Shown here: piece after piece, positions 13,735 to 21,687 of the stretch | Layout of the letters: every line of letters starts with the position of its first letter | Position numbering within the stretch: the first letter of the stretch is position 1 | DNA from: CAZIDL01 sp964537825 | GTDB taxonomy: Bacteria > Bacteroidota > Bacteroidia > Flavobacteriales_D > CAYVSK01 | DNA length: 30,653 nucleotides | NCBI GenBank assembly: GCA_964537825.1 | Contig: CAZIDL010000027.1 | Coordinates: 1 to 30,653, forward strand | Reading direction: 5' to 3' | Translations under genes and position numbers: made by a program | Notes under the pieces: generated by a model | Databases searched by the model: none | Told to the model about the DNA's origin: nothing | Seen by the model: only the letters and a program-made list of their open reading frames with translations

Positions 13735-15381
13735 TTATTCGATGTCCGAAAGGATACGGTTCCAGCGAATACCCTTGTACTGACCTTTCGAAAACCAGAT
13801 GAAAAGAGCCTCCCCTACGACGTGATCTTCCGGTACGAATCCCCAATAGCGGGAATCCAACGAACTATGTCGATTGTCCCCCATCATCCAGTAATAATCC
13901 ATTTCGAAAGTGTAGGAATCCCTCACTTGCCCGTCGATAAAGATCTTTCCATCCTTTACTTCCAGATCGTGCCCCTCGTAGGTATCGATGATCCGCTCGT
14001 AAAGGGGAAGGTTTTCAAGATCGAGCTGCACCGTCACTCCCTTCTTCGGGATCCAAAGGGGCCCGAAATTCTTCTGGCCCCAGGAGCGGTCCGGATCATG
14101 GGGAAAGATCACGTTATGCCTGCGAGAAGGGTCCATCTCGGGACGTTTTCGGATCCTTCGGACATTGGGGTGTTCGGAAAGGGCCTTTTTGGAGTCTCGG
14201 GTCATGGCGATCCGGTACTGCCGGATACGGCTATCGTAACGGATCCCTTGAGGCGAGAGATCGAATTCGTCCAACAAATGTTCTTTCTGGAAACGTTGCT
14301 TAACGTCCACCAAATAGGTCCATTGGGCTTTCTCTGGACGCTCCGCCGGTCGGCCGTTCACGTGCAATCGGTCGTCGATGACCTGCACTGTATCCCCAGG
14401 AATGGCAACACAGCGCTTGATGTAATTGTCGCGCTTGTCCACTGGCCGGGAAATGACATCCCCGAAAGTCTCCTCCTTCTGATGAACTCGCTTTCGCCCA
14501 TACTGGCGGACCAGTTGATAATAGCTCTTAGCCTGCTTTTTCGTGGCCACCGTATCGCCAGCAGGAAAATTGAAAACGACCACATCGTTCCGCTCCACTG
14601 TATCAAGGCCAGGCAGGCGCATATAAGGGAGGGTGTACCATTCCAGAAAGGAAGGGGTGCTCTCCGTAAAGGGAAGGGTGTGGTGAGCGAAGGGGAAGGC
14701 GATCGGGGTTTGAGGAATGCGGGAACCATAGCTCATCTTGCTCACAAAGAGATAATCCCCGACCAGAAGACTGCGCTCCATCGAAGGTGTAGGGATCGTG
14801 AAAGCCTCGAGAAAGAAGCCACGGATGATCGTAGCAGCGATCACAGCAAATATGATGGCATCTCCCCATTCTTTCCCGGCCGAACGGACCCGTTCCTTTC
14901 CAAGAGGGATCTCGTCAAATCGCTCCACGTATTCAGAAGATACCCCGATCCCCCGCAACACCTTGTTCCTGAAGGTTCGCCAAGCCTTCAGCATCCTTCC
15001 AGGGGTTTTTTCCGCATTTCCCTTTTTCTTGCTGATCCATTGGATCGGGCCTTCCCATTCTTCTTTTGGACTGAAAGCTAGGTAAGGCAAATAAGCCCAG
15101 GGAAGAAAGATCGCGATCAGCCCGTCGAGGAAACTGCGGCGGTCGAACATCTTCACGGTCTCAACGTGGAGGATGATCACCATGAGGAAATTGACGCCCG
15201 GGATGAGGAACAGGAGCGCCCACCAGGCGGGCTTCTGCATGAGCTTAAGCCAGATGAAGAGGTTGTAGACCGGAATGACCCCTTCCCATCCTTTTCGCCC
15301 GGCTTTCTGAAAGATCCGCCAAAGGGTGCCAAAATGGACGATAACGGTAAGGACGAGGAGAAAAAAGTCGAGCTCGAGCAT
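13735..15381 (-). CDS. lepB: Signal peptidase I with N-terminal DUF5684 membrane domain
   Basis: Removes signal peptides from exported proteins at the outer face of the inner membrane. The 548 residues are far longer than the E. coli enzyme (324). Residues 1-110 form a multi-helix DUF5684-type membrane domain (GVIPVYNLFIWLKL, then PAWWALLFLIPGVN), a linker follows, and then the peptidase membrane anchor (about 172-195). The catalytic serine is Ser200 in PTPSMERSLLVGD and the lysine is Lys322 in YIKRCVAIPGD. The GDNRHSSLDSRYWG box is complete. An insertion of roughly 150 residues separates the lysine box from this last box, as is common in Bacteroidota LepB. It lies nine bases downstream of dapB, probably on the dapB transcript. 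It is the catalytically complete member of the pair. Confidence 0.93.
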   Translation of the reverse strand: MLELDFFLLVLTVIVHFGTLWRIFQKAGRKGWEGVIPVYNLFIWLKLMQKPAWWALLFLIPGVNFLMVIILHVETVKMFDRRSFLDGLIAIFLPWAYLPYLAFSPKEEWEGPIQWISKKKGNAEKTPGRMLKAWRTFRNKVLRGIGVSSEYVERFDEIPLGKERVRSAGKEWGDAIIFAVIAATIIRGFFLEAFTIPTPSMERSLLVGDYLFVSKMSYGSRIPQTPIAFPFAHHTLPFTESTPSFLEWYTLPYMRLPGLDTVERNDVVVFNFPAGDTVATKKQAKSYYQLVRQYGRKRVHQKEETFGDVISRPVDKRDNYIKRCVAIPGDTVQVIDDRLHVNGRPAERPEKAQWTYLVDVKQRFQKEHLLDEFDLSPQGIRYDSRIRQYRIAMTRDSKKALSEHPNVRRIRKRPEMDPSRRHNVIFPHDPDRSWGQKNFGPLWIPKKGVTVQLDLENLPLYERIIDTYEGHDLEVKDGKIFIDGQVRDSYTFEMDYYWMMGDNRHSSLDSRYWGFVPEDHVVGEALFIWFSKGQYKGIRWNRILSDIE

Positions 15382-15390
15382 GGATCAGGA

Positions 15391-16104
15391 TTAAAGGTCC
15401 AGCATATCGCGCATGGTGAAGATGCCCTTGCGGTCCCTGACCCATTCAGCAGCCAGGACAGCCCCAAGCGCAAAGCCTTTCCTTGAACGCGCCATGTGCT
15501 GGATCGTTATATCATCGATATCGGAAGCGTAGCGAACGGTGTGCGTGCCTTTCACATCGTCCTTTCGTTCCGAGGAAACCCGAAGCTGAGAAGGGTCCTC
15601 CGTCTTTTCCTTCACCCATTCCGTCTTCCGGTCGATAGCCCCTAAAAGGTCCTTCGCGATACGCACCGCCGTACCGCTCGGAGCGTCTTTCTTCTCCTTG
15701 TGATGGACCTCGTCCACTTCCACATCGTATTCGCTCCGTTCGTTCATCAACCCTGCAAGGTAACGGTTCACCGCGAAGAAAACGTTCACCCCGATGCTGA
15801 AATTGGGAGCGTGGAAAAGGGTGTGCCCCTCATCCTCACAACGACGGGCCAGTTCCTCATAGGCCGCTTCCCAGGCGGTGGTCCCTACCACCACGGGGAT
15901 CTCAGCATCGAAACACTTGGCCACGTTAGCGGCCACTCCGTCCGGCGTGCTGAAATCGATCGCTAGGTCGACCGAGCGGAGTTCAGAGGCTTCGAAGTCG
16001 GCGTTGCTGGAATCCACCCGAAAGGGGACCTCGTGTCCTCGTTCGAGGGCCTCCTCTTCGATGGCCTTCCCCATTTTCCCGTATCCCAGGATAGCGATGC
16101 GCAT
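15391..16104 (-). CDS. dapB: 4-hydroxy-tetrahydrodipicolinate reductase
   Basis: Reduces the DapA product with NAD(P)H to tetrahydrodipicolinate, on the route to diaminopimelate (peptidoglycan) and lysine. The start is the ATG at 16104, giving 237 residues and placing the nucleotide-binding GYGKMG at residues 7-12; a longer reading to 16167 would cover the promoter-like sequence. The VVGTTAWE segment and the active-site HHKEKKDAPSGTA (His134, His135, Lys138) are intact. It is the first gene of dapB-lepB1-lepB2-wbqC and has an exact -7 promoter element eight bases before its ATG, so it can be transcribed independently of parA-parB-DUF5683. Confidence 0.95.
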   Translation of the reverse strand: MRIAILGYGKMGKAIEEEALERGHEVPFRVDSSNADFEASELRSVDLAIDFSTPDGVAANVAKCFDAEIPVVVGTTAWEAAYEELARRCEDEGHTLFHAPNFSIGVNVFFAVNRYLAGLMNERSEYDVEVDEVHHKEKKDAPSGTAVRIAKDLLGAIDRKTEWVKEKTEDPSQLRVSSERKDDVKGTHTVRYASDIDDITIQHMARSRKGFALGAVLAAEWVRDRKGIFTMRDMLDL

Positions 16105-16111
16105 AGGTTTC

Positions 16112-16119
16112 CAAATATA
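16112..16119 (-). promoter_or_regulatory. Candidate -7 promoter element for dapB
   Basis: The minus strand reads TATATTTG, an exact TAnnTTTG match. A weaker TTTA lies 21 bases upstream as a possible -33. The element is only seven bases before the dapB ATG, implying a very short or leaderless mRNA. Confidence 0.5.
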
Positions 16120-16167
16120 GGAGTAAGAACGAAACGCTAATAAAGCAGGATCGACTCCGGAGATCAA

Positions 16168-16728
16168 CTAAAAGCGAAGCGAAAATGAGAGCCCTTTGCC
16201 CGTGGACAGCGATCGGATGTTCGCAGAACAACCACCGGACCATGGTGCAAGGCGCAGCGAAAGATCATCGCTCACGTCGAAGTCGTAGAGGTGAGCATCC
16301 ACATTGGCATCCACCACCTGCAGCACGTAAACGGCGATGAAGCTGATGTAAGAGAGATCCCGCCAGCGGCGGTAGGTCGACTTGATCGTGTTGAGCTGCT
16401 GTTCAGTATAGATCCCCTGGTAGGCATCGGTCGCATCAGGGTCGTTCCGAGCTATAAGAGCATCCCGGAATTCGTTGTATTGCCGGGTATTCCGAACGAT
16501 GAAATATCCGGAGGCCCCCAGCCCGGCATAGATCACCGGTACCTTCCAGTACTTTTTATTGTATATCTGTCCCAGTCCAGGGAGCATGGCTGAACGGATG
16601 GTGGCGGTGGTCGGTGAATGTTGTTGAGCGGTATCGGTGGAGCCGTTGCTTTCCGTATCGGTCGTATCCTGAGCACTGATCCGGGAGCAGAGTAGCAGCG
16701 CAGCAGCTAAGAGAAGGGGTCGGACCAT
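16168..16728 (-). CDS. DUF5683 family protein
   Basis: A 186-residue envelope protein with an N-terminal signal peptide (hydrophobic LLLAAALLLCSRISAQ) and a Thr/Ser-rich linker, followed by the DUF5683 core: TIRSAMLPGLGQIYNKKYWKVPVIYAGLG, a membrane-associated segment, then YRRWRDLSYISFIAVYVLQVVDANVDAHL. The core probably contains two to three membrane or membrane-embedded helices. The ATG at 16728 shares one base with the parB stop; a TTG one codon earlier is the alternative. The family occurs in Bacteroidota directly after parB and before dapB; its function is unknown. The C-terminal tail (LSLRLAPWSGG ... SFSLRF) is beta-rich. Confidence 0.85.
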   Translation of the reverse strand: MVRPLLLAAALLLCSRISAQDTTDTESNGSTDTAQQHSPTTATIRSAMLPGLGQIYNKKYWKVPVIYAGLGASGYFIVRNTRQYNEFRDALIARNDPDATDAYQGIYTEQQLNTIKSTYRRWRDLSYISFIAVYVLQVVDANVDAHLYDFDVSDDLSLRLAPWSGGCSANIRSLSTGKGLSFSLRF

Positions 16729-17627
16729 CAAAGCTCCAATGCATCGATGATGCGGTCGAGCTCTTCTTCGGAGCCGTAATCGATCACGATGCGGCCTTTG
16801 CCGGAACGGTCCTTCTTCAGGTCCACCCCTTCGCCCAAACGCTCGCTGAGCGTATCGAGGTAAGCCCGCTCCTTGCTCGAAAGAGAAGGTCGCTTTTTCT
16901 TCTGGGTCGCTCCCTGGGACGACTGGTCCTGGAGCTTCTGGATCGCTTCTTCGGTCTTGCGGACGGAAAGCCCTTCATCGATGATCCGGCGATGGAGGCG
17001 GAGGCGGAGTTCGTCGTCCTCGAGGTTGATGAGCGCCCGGGCGTGGCCCATCGAAAGCTCCCCTTGCCGGATCGACTCCTGGATCGCTTCTGGTAGTTTG
17101 AGGAGGCGGAGGTAGTTGGTGACCGTGGCCCGCTTCTTCCCCACCTTTTTGCTCACGCTCTCCTGCGTTTCGTTGCATTCTTCGATCAGGCGCCGATAGC
17201 TCACCGCCACTTCGATGGCGTCCAGGTTCTCCCGTTGGAGGTTCTCGACCAACGCCATCTCCAGCATGGTCTGGTCGTCGGCCACCTTGATATGAGCCGG
17301 GATGCTTTGCAGACCAGCTTCCTGCGCAGCCCTGAAGCGCCGTTCACCTGAAATGATCTGATACTGGTCGTATCCCATCTTCCGAACGGTGATAGGTTGG
17401 ATCACACCATGCTCCTTCACCGAATCGGCAAGTTCCGCAAGCGCCTCTTCATCGAACGATCGTCGCGGTTGAAAGGGATTGGGCTGCACGCTCCCGATAT
17501 CGATCTCCGAAACGGAACCGATCGTACGGTCGCCGTCCTTTTGGTACTTCGACGTGATATCCGTACCGGAATCCTCAAGCAGGGCACTTAGCCCTTTTCC
17601 CAGACTTTTCTTCTTCCGCTTGCTCAT
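16728..17627 (-). CDS. parB: Chromosome-partitioning protein ParB
   Basis: Binds centromere-like parS sites, spreads as a CTP-dependent clamp and works with ParA in chromosome segregation. The 299 residues show a basic N-terminus followed by the ParB/sulfiredoxin-like CTPase fold (PNPFQPR, ISGERRFRAAQ, ALVENLQRENL), then a helix-turn-helix (SVSKKVGKKRATVTNYLRLL, GELSMGHARALI) and a C-terminal dimerisation domain (GSEEELDRIIDALEL). All key boxes are present. Its ATG overlaps the parA stop (ATGA). No canonical parS (GTTTCACGTGAAAC-like) was seen in the window, so the sites must lie elsewhere. Confidence 0.95.
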   Translation of the reverse strand: MSKRKKKSLGKGLSALLEDSGTDITSKYQKDGDRTIGSVSEIDIGSVQPNPFQPRRSFDEEALAELADSVKEHGVIQPITVRKMGYDQYQIISGERRFRAAQEAGLQSIPAHIKVADDQTMLEMALVENLQRENLDAIEVAVSYRRLIEECNETQESVSKKVGKKRATVTNYLRLLKLPEAIQESIRQGELSMGHARALINLEDDELRLRLHRRIIDEGLSVRKTEEAIQKLQDQSSQGATQKKKRPSLSSKERAYLDTLSERLGEGVDLKKDRSGKGRIVIDYGSEEELDRIIDALEL

Positions 17628-18442
17628 AACGATCGGTCTTCGAATTCGACACTACGATCAGCCTCGTTGAGGCGGGTCTTTTCGTTCTTTTGGAGGATCT
17701 CTCGGGCAAGATTGAGGTAATTGATCGCCCCTTTGCAACTGGCATCGTGCATCACGATGCTCTCCCCGTGACTCGGAGCTTCACCCAAGCGGGTGTTCCG
17801 ATGGATCACCGTATCGAAGACCATCTGTTGGAAGTGCGTTTTGACCTCTTCGATGACCTGGTTTGCGAGTCGAAGGCGGGTGTCGTACATCGTCAGGAGG
17901 ATTCCTTCGATCTCCAAGTCCCCGTTGAGCCGCGATTGTACGATCTTAATGGTATTGAGGAGCTTACCGAGCCCTTCGAGCGCAAAGTACTCACATTGCA
18001 CCGGAACGATCACCGAATCGGCTGCTGTAAGGGCGTTCACGGTTATGAGACCGAGGGAGGGTGAGCAATCGATGATGATGAAGTCGTAAGCATCGCGCAC
18101 GCGGTCGAGCGAATAGCGCATCATCTTTTCCCGATTGGGCTGATCGATCATCTCGATCTCTGCTCCCACCAGATCGATATGCGCGGGAAGGATCTCCAGA
18201 TTGGGGCTATCGGTACGCAGAACCGCCTCACTCGGGTCCTTCTCCTCCACGATACACTCGTAAATACTGAGCTTCACGTTCTTGGGATCGAAGCCAAGTC
18301 CGGCCGTTGAATTGGCCTGGGGGTCCGCATCGACGACCAGGGTCTTGTATTCGAGAACGCCCAGCGAAGCCGCCAGGTTGATCGCAGTAGTGGTCTTTCC
18401 CACCCCTCCTTTTTGATTGGCGATCGTAAGGACCTTTGCCAT
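17624..18442 (-). CDS. parA: ParA family chromosome-partitioning ATPase (Soj-like)
   Basis: A 272-residue ATPase that binds DNA non-specifically in the ATP state and moves ParB-bound origins. The start is the ATG at 18442, giving MAKVLTIANQKGGVGKTTT at the N-terminus; the deviant Walker A (Lys11 and Lys16) is intact. VDADPQANSTAGLG (switch region), DFIIIDCSPSLGLITVNAL (Walker B) and VPVQCEYFALEGLGKLL follow. There is no N-terminal DNA-binding extension, so it is the chromosomal Soj type rather than a plasmid P1 type. It heads parA-parB-DUF5683. A sequence near 18512-18505 (TACCTTTA on the minus strand) is one mismatch from a -7 element and may be its promoter. Confidence 0.95.
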   Translation of the reverse strand: MAKVLTIANQKGGVGKTTTAINLAASLGVLEYKTLVVDADPQANSTAGLGFDPKNVKLSIYECIVEEKDPSEAVLRTDSPNLEILPAHIDLVGAEIEMIDQPNREKMMRYSLDRVRDAYDFIIIDCSPSLGLITVNALTAADSVIVPVQCEYFALEGLGKLLNTIKIVQSRLNGDLEIEGILLTMYDTRLRLANQVIEEVKTHFQQMVFDTVIHRNTRLGEAPSHGESIVMHDASCKGAINYLNLAREILQKNEKTRLNEADRSVEFEDRSL

Positions 18443-18466
18443 GGATGAAGATGCTTTTCGACCTCT

Positions 18467-18490
18467 CCGCAAAAGCCGTTACTTTGCGGA
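18467..18490. promoter_or_regulatory. Inverted repeat upstream of parA
   Basis: TCCGCAAA (18466-18473) and TTTGCGGA (18483-18490) are exact inverted arms with a nine-base spacer, 24-48 bases before the parA ATG. It lies downstream of the weak -7-like element at 18505-18512, so it would fall in the 5' leader as an operator or hairpin. Confidence 0.3.
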
Positions 18491-18556
18491 AAGCCCTACA
18501 GGATTAAAGGTACGAGTTTGAGCAAGCTTCATCCCTTTTCTCCGGCGGATCTTTTT

Positions 18557-18574
18557 TTCACAAACCCCTGTGAA
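18557..18574. promoter_or_regulatory. Inverted repeat overlapping the flavin reductase leader
   Basis: TTCACA and TGTGAA are exact inverted arms separated by AACCCC, ending nine bases before the ATG at 18583. The arms resemble CRP-type half-sites but in the reverse order (TCACA-N6-TGTGA). It would overlap the ribosome-binding region. I assign no regulator. Confidence 0.25.
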
Positions 18575-18582
18575 GCGCTCCC

Positions 18583-19104
18583 ATGATCACGATCATCAGT
18601 GGCACGAACCGCCCGGATAACAATACCCAACGGATCTCCCGCATCTGTCAGCGCATGTTGAAAGATCGGGGGGTGGATGCACCCATCCTTTCGATGGAGC
18701 AGCTGCCGGAGGATTTCTTACGCAATGAAATGTACGGGGATCGAAGCGAGGCTATGGACCAACTCCTGAAGGACCTTATCGTGCCAGCTGACAAATACCT
18801 TTTCGTGGTCCCTGAATACAATGGCAGTTTTAGCGGGGTCCTGAAAGTTTTCCTCGACAGCATCGACCCTCGGACCTTTCACCATAAAAAGGCCTCCCTG
18901 GTCGGCGTATCGGCAGGCTTCAATGGAAATGTCCGAGGGCTGGACCATCTTACGAGCATCCTCCATTACCTTAAAATGGCGGTCCTTCCCATAAACACCA
19001 ATCTGCCAAACATCTACGAAAAGATCGGCGAGGGGGATGAATTAAACGATGCTGCACGGCAAAAGGAACTGGAGGAGCAGCTCGATCGTTTCCTGGAGTT
19101 CTAG
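18583..19104 (+). CDS. NADPH-dependent FMN reductase family protein (flavodoxin-like)
   Basis: A 173-residue cytosolic flavoprotein of the NADPH-dependent FMN reductase family. The phosphate-binding loop SGTNRPDNNTQRIS (residues 6-19) and the VVPEYNGSFSGVLKVFLD segment (about 75-92), which contacts the isoalloxazine ring, are well conserved, followed by LVGVSAGFNGNVRGLDHL. Such enzymes reduce FMN, quinones or azo and chromate compounds; the physiological substrate cannot be read here. It is a single gene divergent from parA and convergent with DUF3276, with the palindromic hairpin at 19119-19146 just after its stop. Confidence 0.88.
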   Translation: MITIISGTNRPDNNTQRISRICQRMLKDRGVDAPILSMEQLPEDFLRNEMYGDRSEAMDQLLKDLIVPADKYLFVVPEYNGSFSGVLKVFLDSIDPRTFHHKKASLVGVSAGFNGNVRGLDHLTSILHYLKMAVLPINTNLPNIYEKIGEGDELNDAARQKELEEQLDRFLEF

Positions 19105-19112
19105 GCCCGGAT

Positions 19113-19146
19113 AAAAAAAGACCCGTGCTTTTAAAAGCACGGGTCT
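19113..19146 (-). terminator. Strong palindromic intrinsic terminator
   Basis: AGACCCGTGCTTTT / AAAAGCACGGGTCT forms a perfect 28-bp palindrome (19119-19146). Seven A residues at 19113-19119 on the left become a U-run after the hairpin on the minus strand, so it best terminates DUF3276, whose stop is 26 bases away. On the plus strand the T-run is missing, but the hairpin may still stop readthrough from the flavin reductase. Confidence 0.85.
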
Positions 19147-19171
19147 GGATCAAGATCGGGAACGAGATCGT

Positions 19172-19627
19172 TCAGCGTTCCTCAGCGGGCCCACTTCCCT
19201 GATCCTCGAAGCTTTCCGAATAAGGATCGCTCGTGCCGCTGAGCTCTTCCCGCTCACGCTCCTCCCCTTCATCGAAGGAGTCGTCATCAGTGCCCCCTTC
19301 CTCCTCAGCTTGACGCTTTTTCTCGAGGTCCTCCTGATATTTCCTGGCGTAAGCTTCGTCGTTCTCCCGAAGCTCTTTGATCTTATCGATGGTCATTTGA
19401 AGGCCTTCGACGAACTTTTCGAAATCCTCTTTATAGAGAAAGATCTTGTGCTTTTCGAAGAAAGGCTTTCCTTCGTCCTTGTTGAACCGTTTCTTGCTTT
19501 CGGTGATCGTCAGATAAAGGTCGTTCCCCTTCGTCGCCTTGACATCGAAGAAATAAGTCCTTTTTCCCGCCTTCACCTTGTTCGTGTGGATCTCATCACG
19601 GTACTGCTTGTCTTGTCCTTCAACCAT
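19172..19627 (-). CDS. DUF3276 family protein (PUR-alpha-like nucleic-acid-binding)
   Basis: A 151-residue protein. Residues 1-85 form a PUR-repeat-like domain (IHTNKVKAGKRTYFFDVKATKG, LYLTITESKKRF, KHKIFLYKEDFEKFVEGLQ), as in bacterial PUR-alpha proteins that bind single-stranded DNA or RNA. The C-terminal third is a highly charged, probably disordered tail rich in Glu, Asp and Ser. The start is the ATG at 19627; a TTG two codons upstream is the alternative. It is monocistronic, with an exact -7 element upstream and a strong terminator downstream. The exact cellular role in Bacteroidota is not established. Confidence 0.9.
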   Translation of the reverse strand: MVEGQDKQYRDEIHTNKVKAGKRTYFFDVKATKGNDLYLTITESKKRFNKDEGKPFFEKHKIFLYKEDFEKFVEGLQMTIDKIKELRENDEAYARKYQEDLEKKRQAEEEGGTDDDSFDEGEEREREELSGTSDPYSESFEDQGSGPAEER

Positions 19628-19662
19628 CTTCAAAGAGATTTGATTATACGTTCACGTCCGAT

Positions 19663-19670
19663 CAAATTTA
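19663..19670 (-). promoter_or_regulatory. Candidate -7 promoter element for the DUF3276 gene
   Basis: The minus strand reads TAAATTTG, an exact TAnnTTTG match in an AT-rich patch, about 35 bases before the ATG at 19627. No clear -33 element is seen. Confidence 0.55.
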
Positions 19671-19745
19671 AAAAAAATTTCGATGGGGCTATGTCCGAAG
19701 GGGATGAAGCCTCCCGAAGGAACGAGGAAAGGAATCCCGGAAGGA

Positions 19746-21533
19746 TCAGTCTTCGATGGATCTTTCTTCCAGAAGTTGCTTCCGGTGCATCTCCGCATAA
19801 TGGCCTCCCTCTTCGAGCAATTCCTGATGGGTGCCCTCTTCGATCACCTGCCCCCGATCGAGCACCACAATGCGGTCCGCTCGCTTGACCGAACTCACGC
19901 GATGAGAGATGATGATGCTCGTCCGTCCCTCCATGACCCGATCGAGGTTCTTGAGGATCGTCTCTTCCGTTCCGGTATCCACGGCCGATAAGCAATCATC
20001 GAAGATCAGAATACGCGGTTCACGGATGATCGCCCGAGCTATGGACAAACGCTGTTTCTGTCCTCCGGAAAGGGTGACCCCTCGCTCTCCCAAAAGCGTT
20101 TCAAAGGAGTCGCGCGTATCACGGATATTCTCGAGAACATCAGCATCAGCGGCCGCTTGCTCCACTGCGTCATCGCTCGCGTTATCGGATCCGAAAGCGA
20201 TGTTGTTCCTGATCGTATCGGAAAAGAGAAAAACCTCCTGCGGAGCATAACCGATGTTGGACCGCAGGGTCTTCAGATCCATTTCCCGCAGGTCGATGCC
20301 GTCCACGGTGATCATCCCCGAATCCGGATCGTACTGGCGGACCAAAAGATCAGCGATGGTGGACTTACCAGAACCGGTCCGGCCGATGATGGCCAATGTC
20401 CCTCCTGCTTCGATATCGAAAGAAACGTTCTTCAATGCCTGGATCCCGGAATCCGGATAGCTGAAGCTCACCTTTTCGAAGGAAATGGCTCCGTGGATAT
20501 CCGGTTTAACCGGATCCTCAGAACTTTGCACCTCCGGCGTGGTGTTGAGGAACTCATTGATCCGCTCCTGTGAGGCCGCAGCGCGCTGAACGAGGGATGT
20601 GACCCATCCCACGGAGGCGAAAGGCCAGGTGAGCATGTTCACGTATATCACGAACTCCGCGATCGTACCGATCGTAACGCGAGGGTCCCCCTGGATCGCT
20701 CGCATCCCTCCCAGGTAGATGGTGAGGATCGTGCTTAACCCGATAAGAAGGAGGACGGCGGGCATGAAATAGGCGTTGGTCCACGCAAGGTCCACTGAAC
20801 GTTCACGATAAGCCTCGCTCTCAGTCTCGAAACGATCATGGAAACGCTCCTCGCGGTCGTATGCTTTGAGCACACGGATCCCGGAAAAAGCCTCCTGTAC
20901 AAAGGTGGAAAGTCGCGATTGTTGCCGTTGGACCCTTTCGCTCTTCCTGTTGATCACGCTGCTGATGAAATAGATGGTAACGGAAAGGACTGGTAAGGGT
21001 GAGAGGATGTAAAGGGTGAGCATGGGATGGACCTGTACCATCACGCTGATGACCATGATGAAAAGGATGGCCAGATTGATCGTGTACATCACTGCCGGTC
21101 CAAGGTACATCCGCACCCGCGTCACATCCTCGGTGATCCGGTTCATCAGATCCCCTGTATTATGACGCTTGTAAAAGCTCATATTGAGGACCTGATAATG
21201 CGCATACACCTCGTTCTTCAGGTCGTATTCGATGAGGCGGGACATCACGATGATGGTCTGCCTTGTAAGAAAGAGGAAGATCCCTTTCAGCAGAAAATAG
21301 AGCAGATAAAGGCCCGCGAACCCGAGCGCATATTCGGTCACCTTTTCCCGGAAACCTGCCGAAACATTCCCTTCATGATCATCGAGCATCCCGGAGAGCG
21401 TGTCGATGGCTTCCCGGACCACCTGGGGTGCTTTAACAGCGAAAACGTTGGATAGCACGATGAAGAGGATCCCCAACAGGAAGCGCCACTTGTACTTGAT
21501 GAAGTATTTATTGAGATGACGGAGTGATCGCAT
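19746..21533 (-). CDS. ABC exporter half-transporter (permease fused to ATPase; MdlA/YheI-like)
   Basis: A 595-residue inner-membrane exporter with an N-terminal six-helix domain (about 15-320) and a C-terminal ATPase (about 345-595). The start is the ATG at 21533 (MRSLRHLNKYFIKYKWRFLLG); a longer reading would add 52 residues without support. The Walker A GRTGSGKST (Lys390), Q-loop APQEVFLF, signature LSGGQKQRLSIARA and ISHRVSSV switch are intact. The Walker B is ILIFDDC: Asp513 stands where canonical ATPases have the catalytic glutamate. This DD form is typical of the degenerate half of heterodimeric exporters such as YheI/BmrC, MdlA or TM287, yet no partner half lies beside it. The substrate is unknown (lipid or drug). 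The gene is divergent from nusB. Confidence 0.92.
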   Translation of the reverse strand: MRSLRHLNKYFIKYKWRFLLGILFIVLSNVFAVKAPQVVREAIDTLSGMLDDHEGNVSAGFREKVTEYALGFAGLYLLYFLLKGIFLFLTRQTIIVMSRLIEYDLKNEVYAHYQVLNMSFYKRHNTGDLMNRITEDVTRVRMYLGPAVMYTINLAILFIMVISVMVQVHPMLTLYILSPLPVLSVTIYFISSVINRKSERVQRQQSRLSTFVQEAFSGIRVLKAYDREERFHDRFETESEAYRERSVDLAWTNAYFMPAVLLLIGLSTILTIYLGGMRAIQGDPRVTIGTIAEFVIYVNMLTWPFASVGWVTSLVQRAAASQERINEFLNTTPEVQSSEDPVKPDIHGAISFEKVSFSYPDSGIQALKNVSFDIEAGGTLAIIGRTGSGKSTIADLLVRQYDPDSGMITVDGIDLREMDLKTLRSNIGYAPQEVFLFSDTIRNNIAFGSDNASDDAVEQAAADADVLENIRDTRDSFETLLGERGVTLSGGQKQRLSIARAIIREPRILIFDDCLSAVDTGTEETILKNLDRVMEGRTSIIISHRVSSVKRADRIVVLDRGQVIEEGTHQELLEEGGHYAEMHRKQLLEERSIED

Positions 21534-21607
21534 AAGAACGAGAGGCACCCGAAAAGCCCCCTTTGAAACCTGCTCAGAAAGCCGATGCAAAGGAGGCAGG
21601 GATCTTC

Positions 21608-21615
21608 TACCTTTG
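21608..21615 (+). promoter_or_regulatory. Candidate -7 promoter element for nusB
   Basis: TACCTTTG is an exact TAnnTTTG match in the nusB-ABC exporter divergent gap, leaving a leader of about 65 bases before the ATG at 21688. No clear -33 element is present. An AGGAG ribosome-binding site lies at 21682-21686. Confidence 0.55.
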
Positions 21616-21687
21616 CTGCTTCCGGGAAGGGCAAAGATAGGACCTTCACCGCACCCTGATACCCGGGAAAAGGAGAGGAACAGGAGC

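Noticed and set aside
13822..15081. 419-codon open frame on the plus strand opposite lepB1
   Set aside because: lepB1 on the other strand has complete catalytic motifs. The antisense frame has no recognisable domain and is a product of GC-rich codon bias.
17624..18582. Canonical parS site near parAB
   Set aside because: No sequence close to GTTTCACGTGAAAC was found in this region or elsewhere in the window; the CACGTG occurrences inside genes lack the flanking arms.
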